Position numbers and translations under genes: made by a program. Shown here one piece after another: positions 1 through 12,100 of a stretch of 64,000 bases of DNA. Numbering within the stretch: the first letter of the stretch is position 1; each line of letters opens with the position of its first letter. The DNA lies in assembly GCF_016906535.1 (NCBI RefSeq), contig NC_057384.1, positions 1,605,391 to 1,669,390 on the forward strand, given 5' to 3'. The notes beneath the pieces are model-generated. The model searched no databases and was not told the origin of the DNA. It worked only from the letters and a program-made list of their open reading frames with translations. This DNA comes from Rhizoctonia solani (Eukaryota; Basidiomycota; Agaricomycetes; Cantharellales; Ceratobasidiaceae).

Positions 1-1684
1 GGCAGCTCCTAGCCCAAGATTTTTCCTCTGTGCCAAGAACGAAGTCCTAGTTTCGCGAATGCTATCATAGTAGGAAGCTAACGGTCGCCCCCAATGCCGG
101 TGAGCCTTGTCAAGCGATTTATCTGAGTGATTCCCCATAGTGACCTGGCAGCGGTAGACAGAATTAATATCGATAGGTGGATTTATAGCAATAGGAAGAC
201 GTAATTCTGTATCGTTTCAGAGGAAAAGATGGCCTATATGAGGCTTAGGAGTGAAAGCCGTTCCGGGGTTGATTGCAAGGCTTTGGAATCCAGAACCAAG
301 AAGATATCAGAGCGAAGCCGACAAGCTAAAATATTGATTAGGAATGATTCCGCGGAGAAGGTGTGTTTATGGCTCAGGACAATAAGCTCTCGGAGCTGTG
401 GCTCGACACGTGGACGATATCTCAAAGAACCGAGAGAGTAACGATAGGAGTGTAAGGAAGCCACAAGCGGGACTAACGTTTATATGTGAGCACGACGGTC
501 ACAGTAAAGTAGATTGGTAGGAGTATGGGCCAGCGATTTCTGATTCTGTAATGGTGGGTGGTGGTGGATTTGATGCGACCACCGGCTGTCATTCACCGAT
601 CAATTTCCAATTGTGTGCGTCATACATGGATAGAAAAAACTTAGGGATTTACATTTTACTTAGTCCTAATATGAACCTCTAGAGTTGTAGGCTATACTTG
701 CAGAAACCCAAGATCACCTATAACCACTTACAAAATCTTTCTTTTGGCTTTGGCTGCAAGCCGGTGGCAGCAATTTCAGAGCGTGGGACCCGTGGTTCAG
801 TGTTCGCTGGCCCCTGTACATTCTGAATTGTATCGAGCTCCAGTTCTATGCATATAAAAAAACCTATAACTTAAACCGGCCTCAGTCCTCATATGCATGT
901 CATTTTATATTTACCCACATATGACTGGTGCCGATCGTCTGGTTAGCTACCAATCATCAAGCTTGCTTTGTACACTTGGGTATAAGAAAGTTGCTCGTGC
1001 TCAAGTATATCCAGTGGCAATTTCTTCTCGTATATGCTCGGACGATTGGGTGAGCGGGGGTTCACCTCTAGGGTGTTTCGGCCCAATAGGTTTATGGTTA
1101 TTTCACGGGCTTGTTGTAGGTGCGTTCTCCTGAAATCGACAAGATTACAGTCTTCAAGTTGAAGAGCTGCTTGCTTATTACCCCCAGATGCTGTACTAGG
1201 TTACCGGTCAAATATCAGTGAAAATTATCCAACGTATAGTGTTTTCGTCACACATGCTAAATACAGCATATATCGCAACTCGGCCGAGTAAAATTGGTCT
1301 GCACCCCTTCGACGTGACTTCATATCACTTCCACACTACTCTCATTCTCTCTTCACATAGACCAGATCCCCCGCTATAAAAATTTCTTATCGGGACCAAG
1401 CAAATTGTATGAGACTATGGGAGATGTTCGCGCGGACCCAAAGTCCAGACCATACACAAGCCCCTCCCCATTTTGTTCAAGTTGGGTTTATGTTACCGGC
1501 CTCTTAGGAGTGGTCAACGGTCGAGAAACTCGTAAACACCTCAACTTACAGAGTTTAGTTCTAATAATCATCAGGTCGTCTAAAATCCCCGCCATAGTAG
1601 AAAGGAGTAAGAAAATGAATGATATTACACAGAAAAGTACAAAAAGCACAGAATGCACAAAACAAAGCATCTAGCGCAAGTTGA
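1..1684. other. No recognised gene
   Basis: Only short open frames without domain features are present, and splice-consistent exons could not be joined into a plausible protein. The final part probably holds the 3' flank of the minus-strand gene that follows. Confidence 0.4.
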
Positions 1685-2600
1685 TTAGACAAGGTGAGTC
1701 TTCTCGATGGAGAATCCACCAGTGGCGTCGTCTTCGATAAAGTTCCATCCGGTAACGTCATCCAGTTCGTTGAGATTGCATGTCCAGATCGCATCGGTCT
1801 CAACTTCACCACGGAGCATCTCAGTGGCTAAATCGAAATTTATTTAAGATCAAATGCGTCAAGAATGTATGAAAGTATGTACCTTTGTAGTCGCGAGTGA
1901 CATAGGCGGTGAGATTGGGTGTGAACTGAGCAGTCACGTTGGACTTGGAACTATGTTGTACTCTAAATGAGATTGATGTTGAAACAAGCATCAAAATACT
2001 CACCCAACACCAGTCCAAACGAGCGTGGGCTCATAGCGCTGATGAATCCCATCGCCCTTGACGAACCCAATGCTCAAGTTGGCCCGGCTGTCAGTGTTAT
2101 TTTTGCAGACGAGGAGTTTGGTTCCGCTGCCCTTGGTATTCTCGCCGAAACGCTTTTGGCCTGGGCCACCGGCAATACTGCTTATATCACCGCTCTGGAC
2201 TTCGACCCATGCACCCGAGTCCACAAGGTTGTCTTGGTCCTGTGTGCGATGTTCAAAATTGGCCCAGATGAAACACACGGGCGGCTTACGGTTTGGGCAT
2301 ATCCGAATGCGAGGCGAGCACCATATTGAATGCTAGCCTTGGCGTGGCCTTTGGCGCGGAAAGTGATGACCTCTGCTCACAGGCAAGGTCAAATGTCTGC
2401 TGCGAAGAATAAATAACCCAGACTCACTCCATACAACGGGGAATTGGTCCTTGAACAATTTGTGATTATTGGGAGGCTCAAACATGAGCATGACAGTGGT
2501 GTCCCTAATAATTGATATTAGGGATGCTCGGTTGCGTAAATGGGGGAAATGCTCACTTTTGAAGACCGTAAGCGTAGAAGTTCAAGGTCTTGGTAGCCAT
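1685..2600 (-). CDS. Unrecognised six-exon protein, about 220 aa
   Basis: I do not recognise the family. Six exons (2600-2557, 2504-2428, 2372-2290, 2239-2004, 1962-1883, 1827-1685) join with GT...AG introns and keep one frame over 663 bases including the stop. The ATG at 2600 opens MATKTLNFYAYGLQ and the protein ends with FSIEKTHLV. No signal peptide or membrane segment is visible. The middle is rich in Gly, Asn, Asp and Thr, with alternating patterns such as TKLLVCKNN and LVWTGVG, which suggests a soluble beta-sheet protein. Introns are 47-57 bases long apart from the third, fourth and fifth boundaries, which are similar in size. The exon phase consistency makes this a real gene. The function is unknown. 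Confidence 0.7.
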
Positions 2601-3728
2601 TTGTAAAGATAGGTATAAAAAAACGAAAAGGAATTTGTGGGCTTTGGCTGATCAAGAGAGTGAGGTTGCTTGGACCGTGCTGAGGCTAACATTTCTCGAG
2701 ATGCATATTTTATACCTGAGATCATCGGGACCAGTGTGCATAGCTTCGGGCTCCAGAAAGAATCGGAAAGGTACAGGTACAGTACCCAAGTGTTGAGAGA
2801 ACGGTTACCGGGCCCGGCATAGCACAAATGAACGATGGGCTGATCAACTTGACGTTTCTGTACCTAGGAATATAGTATTTGCGAACACTGTGCCTGAGAG
2901 AGGAATAAATTGATGTGGTTAATCTGCCGTCGGAGCACCGAGCACCGGATGGATGAATCAGAATATTCGTGCGGATGAAGTGCCGAGAAAATAAATCGCA
3001 GCGGGACCAAGTAGCCGTGGCCGGAAGGAGACACCGACCGATTTGCTTTGTTTTGGTTTTGTTTGGAAGGTGTCATCATGTCAGCCGCGGTCAGCGCTTC
3101 CAATCGCACAACCGAGACCGGCGATCACTTGTCCTGAACGTCTGAATGATGAACATGCGAGCTTGGTAGGGCGTGAAAAAATATCAAGTGTCTGCTGGGC
3201 GCTTTTCTCTCTGACATTTGTCAAAAAATTATTCATGCCGAAAGCAATTACAACATTTGGAAAGGTGGTGCTTTAGATCCTCGGGGGTGTAATCCCACAG
3301 TCATACTACGTCGTCTTATCGATTATTGTGACATTAGCTCTCTCTTTAAACACCTTGCCATACCCGTTCGACTCCTCGCATTAAATCATACTCCTGATCT
3401 TGTAGCTTGCTTAGTCTCTCCCGGCTTTCGAACAAATTCATGTTCATTCATGATCAAACCGACATACAAAGTTTGCCGATATGCAATTAAATGTAAAATA
3501 CATCAGCCTGGAAATCATAAACATCCGGTATCTCTATCAAACTATTGGCTAGCACAAAATTGGGTACAGTCGAACGAACTCATTCATTGATCGGAGCAGT
3601 ATGCAGCTCATCCCCAGGTTCCTCCATATAAACAAAGTCTTGACTCGGGTTTTCGAGACGTTCTCATTTCATTCCTCCGATTACGAGTTCTTGAATACCA
3701 TGACTAATTACTATGTCTTTAAGTCTAT
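2601..3728. other. No recognised gene
   Basis: Intergenic. It probably carries the promoter of the minus-strand gene ending at 2600. No protein domain, RNA gene or repeat was identified. Confidence 0.4.
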
Positions 3729-4580
3729 CTAAACCAAAGCGGTCGAAGGTCGAGTAAAGAATATGTAGCCTGTCAAGTACAGAAAAATTTGTAGTGACCG
3801 AAAAGAGACTTGGGTCCCATTTTGCTGCAAGGATTGAAAAGGATTGGTATTGGGCCGGGTATGAATCAGCTCAATGTTTCGTAGTTTGGGCATAGAAGAT
3901 GCAGCCACCAGAAGAGAGACAAGAGCTGACAGGTGAGTCAATCGTATATCCTGAAGCCTGAGTTCGGCAAGTTCAGGAAAGCAAACTAGATTCCAGTCTA
4001 CGTTAAAACCAGAAAGTCTTAGTTCCATTAAAGCAATGACTGAAGAATTGAGAAGTTTGTAATGAGTAGAATCCACTGGGAACAAAAATTGTGATTCATC
4101 CACTCGCTCACAAGCAATGTAAGAGTCAGGGCCACGGATTTGTAAATTTAAACAAACTCCCGGAATGCTACGTTCTAGAAGGCTGGTAACAGCGTCTCAT
4201 AGCGCATGATAGATATATCCGCAAACATATATATCTCGGATCCTCGGTCAATAATCAGAGATAATTTGGGTTAAGCAATCCGCAGAGCCATCAAGTTCGG
4301 TGATCAGAGATAGGTCGGAACTACTCGATCTCTCAAGAAAAAGGTTCAACATGGACTCGGAAGGCTTCCAGGCCGAAACCAAAGGAAGCGTTGACCAAAA
4401 GACTCCTCTTGACAAGCAGATTTTGTGCCAATCTGAGCAAATACCAAGTAAAACAAACAACCGCTGGTGGATGGACTGGATGATTAGTTTGGCTGTCAAC
4501 TCTCGGCGCCTCTGAGGGTCGGACCCGTGGATGAAGAAAAGAGAAATGTGGACAAGTATCTGTTCGGGAATCGTACGCAT
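3729..4580 (-). pseudogene. F-box / leucine-rich-type protein, frameshifted
   Basis: The N-terminal part (4580-4248) starts MRTIPEQILVHISLFF and continues to an LLGICSDWHKIC...FWSTLPL stretch. That is the F-box pattern (Pro, hydrophobic Ile/Leu, Val/Ile-Cys-x-x-Trp, Trp-x-x-Leu), the part that binds Skp1 in SCF ubiquitin ligases. The C-terminal part (about 4190-3729) reads in another frame and contains leucine-rich-like stretches such as FPELAELRLQDIRLTHL and MPKLRNIELI. Between them, around 4185-4250, the frame meets stops and no clean intron joins the halves. I therefore call a decayed F-box/LRR gene. Families of such genes are common in Agaricomycetes. An unusual intron could also rescue the frame. 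Confidence 0.5.
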
Positions 4581-5120
4581 GTTCGAATTTATTTAGTCTG
4601 GGTAAAGTAGCCGTGGAAGTCAAGCACTCCCCAGGGATGGTCAACCAATCACGTCATGTGATTCGACCCGAGTTCAGTATGTAAGAACTGACTTTACCAA
4701 CAGCCCCAAGTGACGACCACGAATGCCATATCATGATCATACTCCCATAAGTTTACACTATTTGCGAGAATATTGAGTCCCGAGAATTAGCGCTTCCTCG
4801 CTGTTTTAGACCCTTGGCTACGTATAAAACAATATCCATGACCTTTTTCCCAAAAGCGCTCATTCATATGTCCTGGAGCAGCCGCATTCACTCGCTCTTA
4901 AAATCCAGCAAATTTCTTCATTGGTTGACTTCATCTTGGGTATGAAGAATATAATCAATGCATGATGACATGGCCTGTGGCCGGCCAATCGCAAACGATG
5001 CTCCAGTATTGCAGTATGTATGCTCCGATATTTGTGGAGCAGGAACGTGGCACAACCATGAATTGTATTGAAGTATATGTTCGATTCACCGATCCACTTG
5101 AAAGCCAGGAACCAGATGAG
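4581..5120. other. No recognised gene; insertion flank of the LINE
   Basis: Upstream flank of the LINE. Open frames on the minus strand here run into the LINE and are antisense shadows. Confidence 0.4.
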
Positions 5121-5134
5121 ATAGCGCCACGCTG
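5121..5134. repeat. Left target-site duplication of the LINE
   Basis: The 14 bases atagcgccacgctg recur exactly at 18495-18508, right after the poly(A) tail. This fixes the LINE as 5135-18494. Confidence 0.93.
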
Positions 5135-5148
5135 CGACGACGACCACC

Positions 5149-7410
5149 ATGACCGACAATCCTGAGCCCAAGGGCAAAGGCATTAGCTCGCGCTTTTCGA
5201 ACATTTTGCGTCGTTCTACTCGCTCTACTTCTGATTTGACTGGCATACATGAACACGATATCGCATCTGAATACCCGACTGTTAGAAAAGTTATCAAAAA
5301 ACCCAAAAACAACGACTCTAATGACTCCATATCTATTTACGCCTCCGATGACTCTGACAAAAAACCCAGAAAAATAGCCAACGTTCCCAACCGTAAGCCT
5401 GCATACAAAAATCCATTCTCTGCCATCCCTAGTGGAGGCACACAAGAGGCAGTCGCTAGCGCGCTAGCCGTAACTGACCGCATTTCGGACTACACCCTTA
5501 GCCCACCCCCCACAGTTCCTCTCGTCGCAAGCCCGCCGAGAAGCCCTGTCGTCGCAAACGCCGGCATCACACTGGTCATCAGCTCCTCACAAGAGTCCGA
5601 ACAGGTTAGAGATGCCGGCGCGGCGCTGGCGCAACTCACGGAATATACGTTGGACGATGAACCTATCCATAGCCTGCCCAGGATCGCACCTGTTGAAATG
5701 GAGGCCGTATCCAGGCCAGGATCCACCACCCCTACCCGAAACCGCACGAGACCCACCGAAAGACAAGTCACTCCCATGGAAGACTGGGTCTTCAGCAGTC
5801 AAGAACTACACTGGTTCAAACGCCTCGAGGCTGGAGGCTACCCCGACAACGAAGCCCTCGAGCGCTGCATCAAATACTATACCATCACCAACCAAGCCAT
5901 CGCCAACATTATCGAGAATAGGCAACTATACGACAATACCGACGAAGAAACGAGCAGCACCAATGCATTCATTCAAAAAATCGAAAAACTCGGCAACCAA
6001 ATCTCTTCATTCGCCGAAAACGCGCTTTACAACGGCACGGAAGCAGGACCAAGTCGTCCAGAATCACCGATGAAGCAAGACGAAGAGGAAGACACATACA
6101 TGGGCGAACCCGAACCCGGCCCGAACCAACCCAACCCCCTAACCACTGAAATCTGCTGGGGAACCGACGCTAAACCAGGCGAGTGGGGAGGTTACACCAA
6201 CCCACCAGCACCAACACACCCAGCCATTGCCGATCCCACCCAATCCATGCTCCAGGCGATTTTAACCAAGATGGGGCAGCTCGACGACATCAAGTCCCGA
6301 CTAGACAAGCTCGAAGGCAAATCGCCGCAGGTACACACTGCACAAACGAGCACGTCTAGAAACAAACACACACCCAACTCAAGTCCCGCCCCAACCGCCA
6401 ACCCTTCACAATCGCGCCCTAGCTTTGCCAATGTCGCGGCGAAGGCGCCAGCCAAAGCCCCGGAGGTCAAAGCCTCTAACATTGCCGCTGCCATCAAGAG
6501 GGACATCGCCAAACCGGCGCCCGCACAGAGCGACGACAAGAATTTTGTTGTTCGTTTCAAAACTCTACCCGTCACCCAACCTAACCCCGAAAGCATATTC
6601 GTGGCCATGCGGGAATGCCTTGATGCCGCAAACCGCAACCTCGGCAAGGGCAGACTCACCAGAGTCCGGTGGTCACTAAAGGCAAGCCTCCACCTTTCCT
6701 TCTCTAATAATGTCTCCGTCACGGCGATTGAAAACGCCATCCCACTGCTCATGGATCGTCTACGACTCCCTGAGTACGAGTTCGGACCTGAGGTCCCGTG
6801 GAGCAGACTAGTCGTCACAAACGTCCCCACCGGGATGGGCGGCTCTCTGCAACGCATGCGCAACCGCGAGGAGCTAACACAGCTCCTCAACGAAGCCTTT
6901 CCTGACTCCGCCAAATTTGGCTCAGTCAAACTTACCCTCGCACCCGACTGGCTAGCAGACCCCGCGCGATTACAAGCCGAGGGACGCAATGCCTCTACTG
7001 TCTCGTTTGCCTTCGAAGACGCAGGAGGTCTCACCTCGGCCCGTCTAATGAGCTCACCCACTCTCTTCATATACGGCAGAAGATGCGAAATCAAGAAGTT
7101 TAACCCCAAACCTCTACTCCAAACCTGCTCAAAATGCGTCCGATACGGACATACCGAGCGTCAATGTCGCACCAAAAAACCCCGATGCCACAAATGCGGA
7201 CGCAACAACCACACAACCGACGAACACAACGCAGAAAACTGCCCACGATGCATCCGAGAGGGTAAAGGCAACCCGTGCGAATGCGTATACTGCACCTCAT
7301 GCAGTCTTCACGGACACCGCTTCAATACCCCCGAATGCCCTAAGATGTCCGAGTTCCGTCGCCCCATCACGCAAGTAATTGCTAACCGGTCCTCAACCCG
7401 CAATGATTGA
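5149..7410 (+). CDS. LINE ORF1, Gag-like RNA-binding protein (753 aa)
   Basis: This is the nucleic-acid-binding protein that packages LINE RNA. It is intact over 753 codons. The first 450 residues are Pro/Ser/Thr-rich and low in complexity. A globular part follows, and the C-terminus holds clustered zinc knuckles. CSKCVRYGHTERQC fits C-x2-C-x4-H-x4-C, followed by a CHKCG...H...C unit and a CPRC...CECVYCTSC...H...C unit. The start ATG at 5149 lies 14 bases inside the element. The stop TGA (7408-7410) overlaps the ORF2 start. Unlike ORF2, this frame shows no break. Confidence 0.88.
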   Translation: MTDNPEPKGKGISSRFSNILRRSTRSTSDLTGIHEHDIASEYPTVRKVIKKPKNNDSNDSISIYASDDSDKKPRKIANVPNRKPAYKNPFSAIPSGGTQEAVASALAVTDRISDYTLSPPPTVPLVASPPRSPVVANAGITLVISSSQESEQVRDAGAALAQLTEYTLDDEPIHSLPRIAPVEMEAVSRPGSTTPTRNRTRPTERQVTPMEDWVFSSQELHWFKRLEAGGYPDNEALERCIKYYTITNQAIANIIENRQLYDNTDEETSSTNAFIQKIEKLGNQISSFAENALYNGTEAGPSRPESPMKQDEEEDTYMGEPEPGPNQPNPLTTEICWGTDAKPGEWGGYTNPPAPTHPAIADPTQSMLQAILTKMGQLDDIKSRLDKLEGKSPQVHTAQTSTSRNKHTPNSSPAPTANPSQSRPSFANVAAKAPAKAPEVKASNIAAAIKRDIAKPAPAQSDDKNFVVRFKTLPVTQPNPESIFVAMRECLDAANRNLGKGRLTRVRWSLKASLHLSFSNNVSVTAIENAIPLLMDRLRLPEYEFGPEVPWSRLVVTNVPTGMGGSLQRMRNREELTQLLNEAFPDSAKFGSVKLTLAPDWLADPARLQAEGRNASTVSFAFEDAGGLTSARLMSSPTLFIYGRRCEIKKFNPKPLLQTCSKCVRYGHTERQCRTKKPRCHKCGRNNHTTDEHNAENCPRCIREGKGNPCECVYCTSCSLHGHRFNTPECPKMSEFRRPITQVIANRSSTRND

Positions 7411-8473
7411 GAGACATATCATCCAACTCAACGTGGCAGGCTGCAATCCGCGCATGCACGCCCTGCTAAACGAACCACTATACGCGCACTTTGATATCTT
7501 TATTTTTCAGGACATTTGGTGGGGCCGCATTGGCTCCCAGAAAAACATCAATCCGAACCTCCACAATATTTATGGCACCGTTAACTCCCCAAATTATTTA
7601 TGCGTTATCCCACCAGGGTTCGAGGACAAGAAAGGCCCCAGCATCTGCATCTATATCCGCAAAGACCGCCAGCTACATGCACAATTTTCGGACTGCGTCC
7701 CTACTCATCGTGACATTCTGGCCCTCAACGTATTTATCAACAATTCAAAATTCTTGATTATCAACATTTACGCTCACGGAAAAGAAGCTAACAAAACTAT
7801 ACAACATATTACCGAACAAATCATACCAGCAGACCAACCCATAATCATCACGGGAGACTTCAATCTACATCACCCTGACTGGGCCCTTGACAACTCCAAG
7901 TGGAAAAACAGACACCCCAATCAAGTAGAGAGAGAATTTAGGGACTTTGCTGAGTACAACGACTTGATTCTCCTGAACACCACATCCTCCCCCACCCGCA
8001 TTGCCCCCAACCCCAACTCCAACTCCATTATAGATCTTACGTTTATTAATCCCAGGGCTGTCAAGGTGTGGCCCAACATCAACTGGGAAGTTGACACACC
8101 CTTGACCGGCAGATTGTGCGGGTTGGACCATATGGCAATCACATGGTCCATCACGCCATTTGATCAAGACAAGCCTGTCAAAGACACCACCCCACCCAAT
8201 CACAGGCACATCAGCCCCAAGCAGGAGGACAAATGGGTCAAAGCATTCAGCAACGCCATCAAGAAGTTTGACCTCCCCAAAGACCCAACAACGGCCAAAG
8301 ATGCTGACTTGATCACGGGGGCAATCTTGGAAGCCATGTCAACCGCCACAATTAAAACAATGCCAGACAGCAAGAAAAAGAGTAGCGGACCAGTCCAATC
8401 CCCATGGTGGAATGCCAAATGCTCAGGCGCGCTCAACAACCTCAAACACAACCCCAAAGGACGTAGTTGCAAC
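7403..8473 (+). pseudogene. LINE ORF2, 5' part: APE-type endonuclease
   Basis: This is the N-terminal 357 codons of ORF2, the endonuclease that nicks target DNA for target-primed reverse transcription. Visible motifs are HIIQLNVAGCN at the N-terminus, IINIYAHG, TGDFNLHHPDW (catalytic Asp/Asn), SIIDLTF and GLDHMAITW (catalytic Asp-His). The residue usually seen as Glu in the LQEPW motif is Asp here (FQDIWWG, about residue 36). The ATG used is 7403-7405, four bases before the ORF1 stop codon ends the previous frame (sequence ATGATTGA). The frame continues 48 bases into the TRIM and stops at 8521. If the insertion is ignored, the reading frame resumes in phase at 15376. Confidence 0.88.
8469..8473. 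repeat. Left TSD of the TRIM
   Basis: gcaac, repeated at 15376-15380 on the other side of the nested block. Confidence 0.88.
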
Positions 8474-8503
8474 TGTCATAAACAGAGGAAAATAGAACTA
8501 GCC

Positions 8504-8532
8504 GGAATTGAACCAGCTTGACCACTAAGCCA
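8504..8532 (-). other. tRNA-like module (A box + B box) in the TRIM LTR
   Basis: On the minus strand, TGGCTTAGTGG (8532-8522) fits a tRNA A box and GGTTCAATTCC (8514-8504) fits a B box. They sit in a D-arm (GCTT/AAGC) and a T-arm (GCTGG/CCGGC around TTCAATT). Only 7 bases separate the boxes, so the anticodon arm is missing. The same module is at 15233-15261 in the other LTR. It could be an old tRNA capture. Whether it can recruit RNA polymerase III is not shown. Confidence 0.6.
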
Positions 8533-8576
8533 TAGAGCCCTATTATTCCTCTGCTGACAACCCATGATCACACCTG

Positions 8577-8581
8577 CTACC
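8577..8581. repeat. Left TSD of the gypsy element
   Basis: ctacc, repeated at 15044-15048. The intact right TRIM LTR shows the unduplicated site, ctaccccccaaattt. Confidence 0.9.
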
Positions 8582-9173
8582 TGTCCTAGACGTCCATTAG
8601 GGCATCGAGGGGGATGGCGCTTGTGGCCGCGGTGTACAATGAGAAAGGCGCTGTAAGGCAACGACAAACCTATCTATGGCAACGAGCAGCTATCCTACAA
8701 CAACAAGACCGCTTAAGGCAGTGACGAGCTATCTAAGTACAACAACAAAGCCGCTTAAGGTGGTGTAGACTATCTAAGTGGCTAAACTAAGTAATTACTG
8801 GGCTGTAGGGCCCTTGTACACTGAGTGGATGCGACAAGAGGTAATTGACCTGGGTGTTACCATGGTTGGTTGGCCTCCTTATATATTACAGAGCTACCTA
8901 ATTACAAATACAACTATATGCAATACTGTATCAAATAAGAACCCTGATCTGCAGTTGGCCTTACTCATGCATACGTGTCACTGACGTGTCATAGTGATGT
9001 CATCAGGTGGAGGTGGCTACGTATGCTGAGGTAAGCGCAGATGGGGACGTGGCTTGGCGCTTAGCGTATGATATAAGCGCCGAGGTCACGTGATCAAAAA
9101 TGTTGTCTGTTTGCTTTTGTTTAAATCCAAGAAAATGGGAATAAATTCCCTGGTATTGAGTGTGTCTACAACA
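8582..9173 (-). repeat. 3' LTR of the gypsy element (element sense)
   Basis: 592 bp. It differs from 14452-15043 at 15 positions, all transitions and all in CpG context. The last 56 codons of pol lie inside it. Confidence 0.95.
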
Positions 9174-12100
9174 CTGCCCCCCTTTAAGGGCCTTGGCGGC
9201 GCCAAGGGCCTTCTTCCTCATTTCTTCCTCATACTTCTTTAAAATTTTCCCCGCATTTTTGAGGTTTTCTTGGGGCTCCCACGTGTTTTCTTCTGATCCA
9301 TAGCCCTTCCATTTGACTCTGAAGAACCATTTTCCGTTCCTTTCTTCCATGTCCGTTATCCCTTCTACTTTGTATTCTTCTTCCCTGTCTATGGTGACTG
9401 GAGGGGGGCAATTTTTGAAGGTACATTTGTCATCCTTCTTGACTTTTGACAATAGTCCCACGTAAAAGACATTATGGATGCGCATGGTAGTGGGAAGCTC
9501 AAGCTGGTACGTGCGGTTGGAAATCTTCTCAGAAACCTTGAAGGGTCCCAAGCATTGTTCCAACAGTTTGGAGCTCAGGGTTTTGAGGCTAATATTTTTG
9601 GCATCAAGCCATACTTCCTCCCCTATTTCAAACGCGGTTGGGCTTCCCTCTTCCCCAGTGGTCATTCTTGTCTTAGATTGCCAGAGCGCTGCTTCCACTT
9701 CTTTCCATTGGGCTTCCATTGTCTGAGCTAGCTCATTGGCTTCTGGAACATCTGTAGGTACGTTAGACGGGGTCAGGGAAGGTTCCCATCCATATAAGGC
9801 TTTGAACGGAGTTTTCCCAGTGCTGCTATGTACGGCGTTGTTATAAGCAAATTCCGCCATTGGGAGCCATCTTGTCCAATCCCTTTGATTGATACCAGAG
9901 TAAGCCCTTAGGAAGTGTTTGATAGAGGGGTTTACTTGTTCTGTTTGTCCGTTGCTTTGTGGGTGGTAGGCTGAGGAGAAGTGCGGGTCAATGCCTAATT
10001 GTTTGTAGAGCGCTTGTAGGAACTTGTTGTTGAAAACCCTGCCCCTATCTGATATTGTCTTTTCCGGCATCCCATGGCGTTTCCACATGTGCTCCAGGAA
10101 CAGCTCTGCTAGCTCGGGTGCCTTGAGCCTTTTGGAGCATTTGACAAAGATCCCATATTTGGTGAAGCTATCTATGATGACTAGGATGGAATTGTTGTTT
10201 CCGTCCTTTGGTAGGTCTACAATCATATCATAGGATACGTGTTGCCATGGCCTGGATGGGAGTTCAAGTGGCTGTGGAGGGATGGAGGTGTACTTGGGTT
10301 TTCTGATCCGTTGACAGGTTTCACAGGAGTCTACGTGCCAATACATATCTGCGCGGATGCCTGGCCAGTAGTAGTTACGTGATACCAGTTCCAGAGTTTG
10401 TTGCCTGCCTGGGTGACCAGCCAATGGGCTGTCATGGAAGATGTGAAGCAAATCTGTCCTCAGGGTACCAACATCTGGAACCACAATGCGCCCTTGGTAA
10501 AACAGCAATCCGGCCTCCATCTTGTAATCCTTGAATGCCTTTTTGATGGACGGGGGTGCCTTAGACTCATTTTGGAGAAATTGTAATATTTCCTCCAGGG
10601 ATTCATCTTGGTCTAGGCCGGCCTCAATTTGGCGCTGGAGTTCTTTCTCAGGGGTGACTAGTGCTACATTGGCAAAGACGGGGTTGGGCAGCATGGTTTG
10701 ACTGGCAGGTGGAATGTTGGCATGATCTGATTGCCGTGAGAGTGCATCTGGCTTCCCTGATTGTTTTCCGGGGCAATAGACAATCTGGAAGTTATATCCG
10801 GCTAGTAATAGGTGCCATCTGGCGTGACAACAGTTGAATGTACGGGACTCCTTCCAATACTCTAGGTTACAGTGATCCGTGAACACAGTGACCGGGTGCA
10901 GAGTTCCTTCTAAGAAGATGCGCCAGTATTCAAAGGAACGGATGATCGCTAGTAATTCCTTGTCATGCGTATCATAATTCTGTTCTGCTCCCTTAAAGGA
11001 TTCTGACAGGAATCCTAGTGGATGTAGGCGTCCGTCTTCCTGCCGTTGACTGAGTATGGAACCTAGGGCTGCGCCGGATGCATCTGTTTCAAGGAAGTAG
11101 GGTTTACTGGGGTCTGCATGACAGAGGACCGGGGCATTGGTTATGGCGTTCTTTAACCCTTGGAATGCTTCTTGTTCCTTTGTATCCCACTTCCAGGGTG
11201 TGTCCTTTTTTACCAGGTTGTGTAGTGGCCTGGCCATGTGGCTGAAATTGGCAACAAATTGGCGGAGGAAATTGGCGAAACCCAGGAAGGATTGTACTTC
11301 CTTAACCTTGGTGGGCGTGGGCCATTCCTGAACTGCTTGGATCTTGAGTTTGTCCAGACTGAAACCTTTGTCTGACACAATAATCCCCAGGTATTCCACC
11401 AATGTGATGTGGAATGTGCATTTCAACGCTTTGCAGAACAACTGGTTTTCCATTAACCGCCGTAAGACCTCATGAACGTGTTGGGTATGGGTTATGTCAT
11501 CCTTTGAGTAAATTAGGATGTCATCAAGGTAAATGATGACGCATACGTCCAGTAAATCCTTGAATAGATCATTCATGAAGTGTTGGAATGAGGCAGGGGC
11601 ATTGGTTAAACCAAAGGTCATGACAAGGGATTTGTACAGGCCATATTTGGTGCGGAACGCAGTTTTCCATTTGTCGCCCTTCTTAACACGGACATTGTTG
11701 TAACCCCATCTCAGGTCTAGCTTGGTGAAGACCTTGGCACCACGGAGCTGGGCCATGAGGTCATCTGGACAAGGTAACGGGTACACGTTCTTTTTTGTCC
11801 GGCTATTAAGGCAACAGTAGTCAACTACCAAGCGGCGGGATCCATCCTTTTTGGGGACAAACATTACTGGTGAGCTGATAGAGGACTTGCTGGGGCAGAT
11901 TTTGCCTGCCTTGAGCTCATCCCTAAGCCAATCCTTGAGTGTAGCGGATTTGGCGTCAGTCATGCTGTATAATGGAGAGTTCAAGGGGCCTTCTTCCGTC
12001 AATTCAATCCCAATGTTGTAATGCCGGTGGGGCGGAAGCTTGTTGAATTCCTCCTCTCCAAATACCTTGGCGTATTGGTGGTACTTGGAAGGTACTCCAT

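Noticed and set aside
6192..7109. A 305-aa antisense frame in LINE ORF1
   Set aside because: It lies opposite the zinc-knuckle ORF1 and is a shadow caused by GC-rich third positions.
8504..8532. A functional tRNA gene in the TRIM LTR
   Set aside because: The anticodon arm is absent and the acceptor strands pair poorly; only D- and T-arm-like parts remain.
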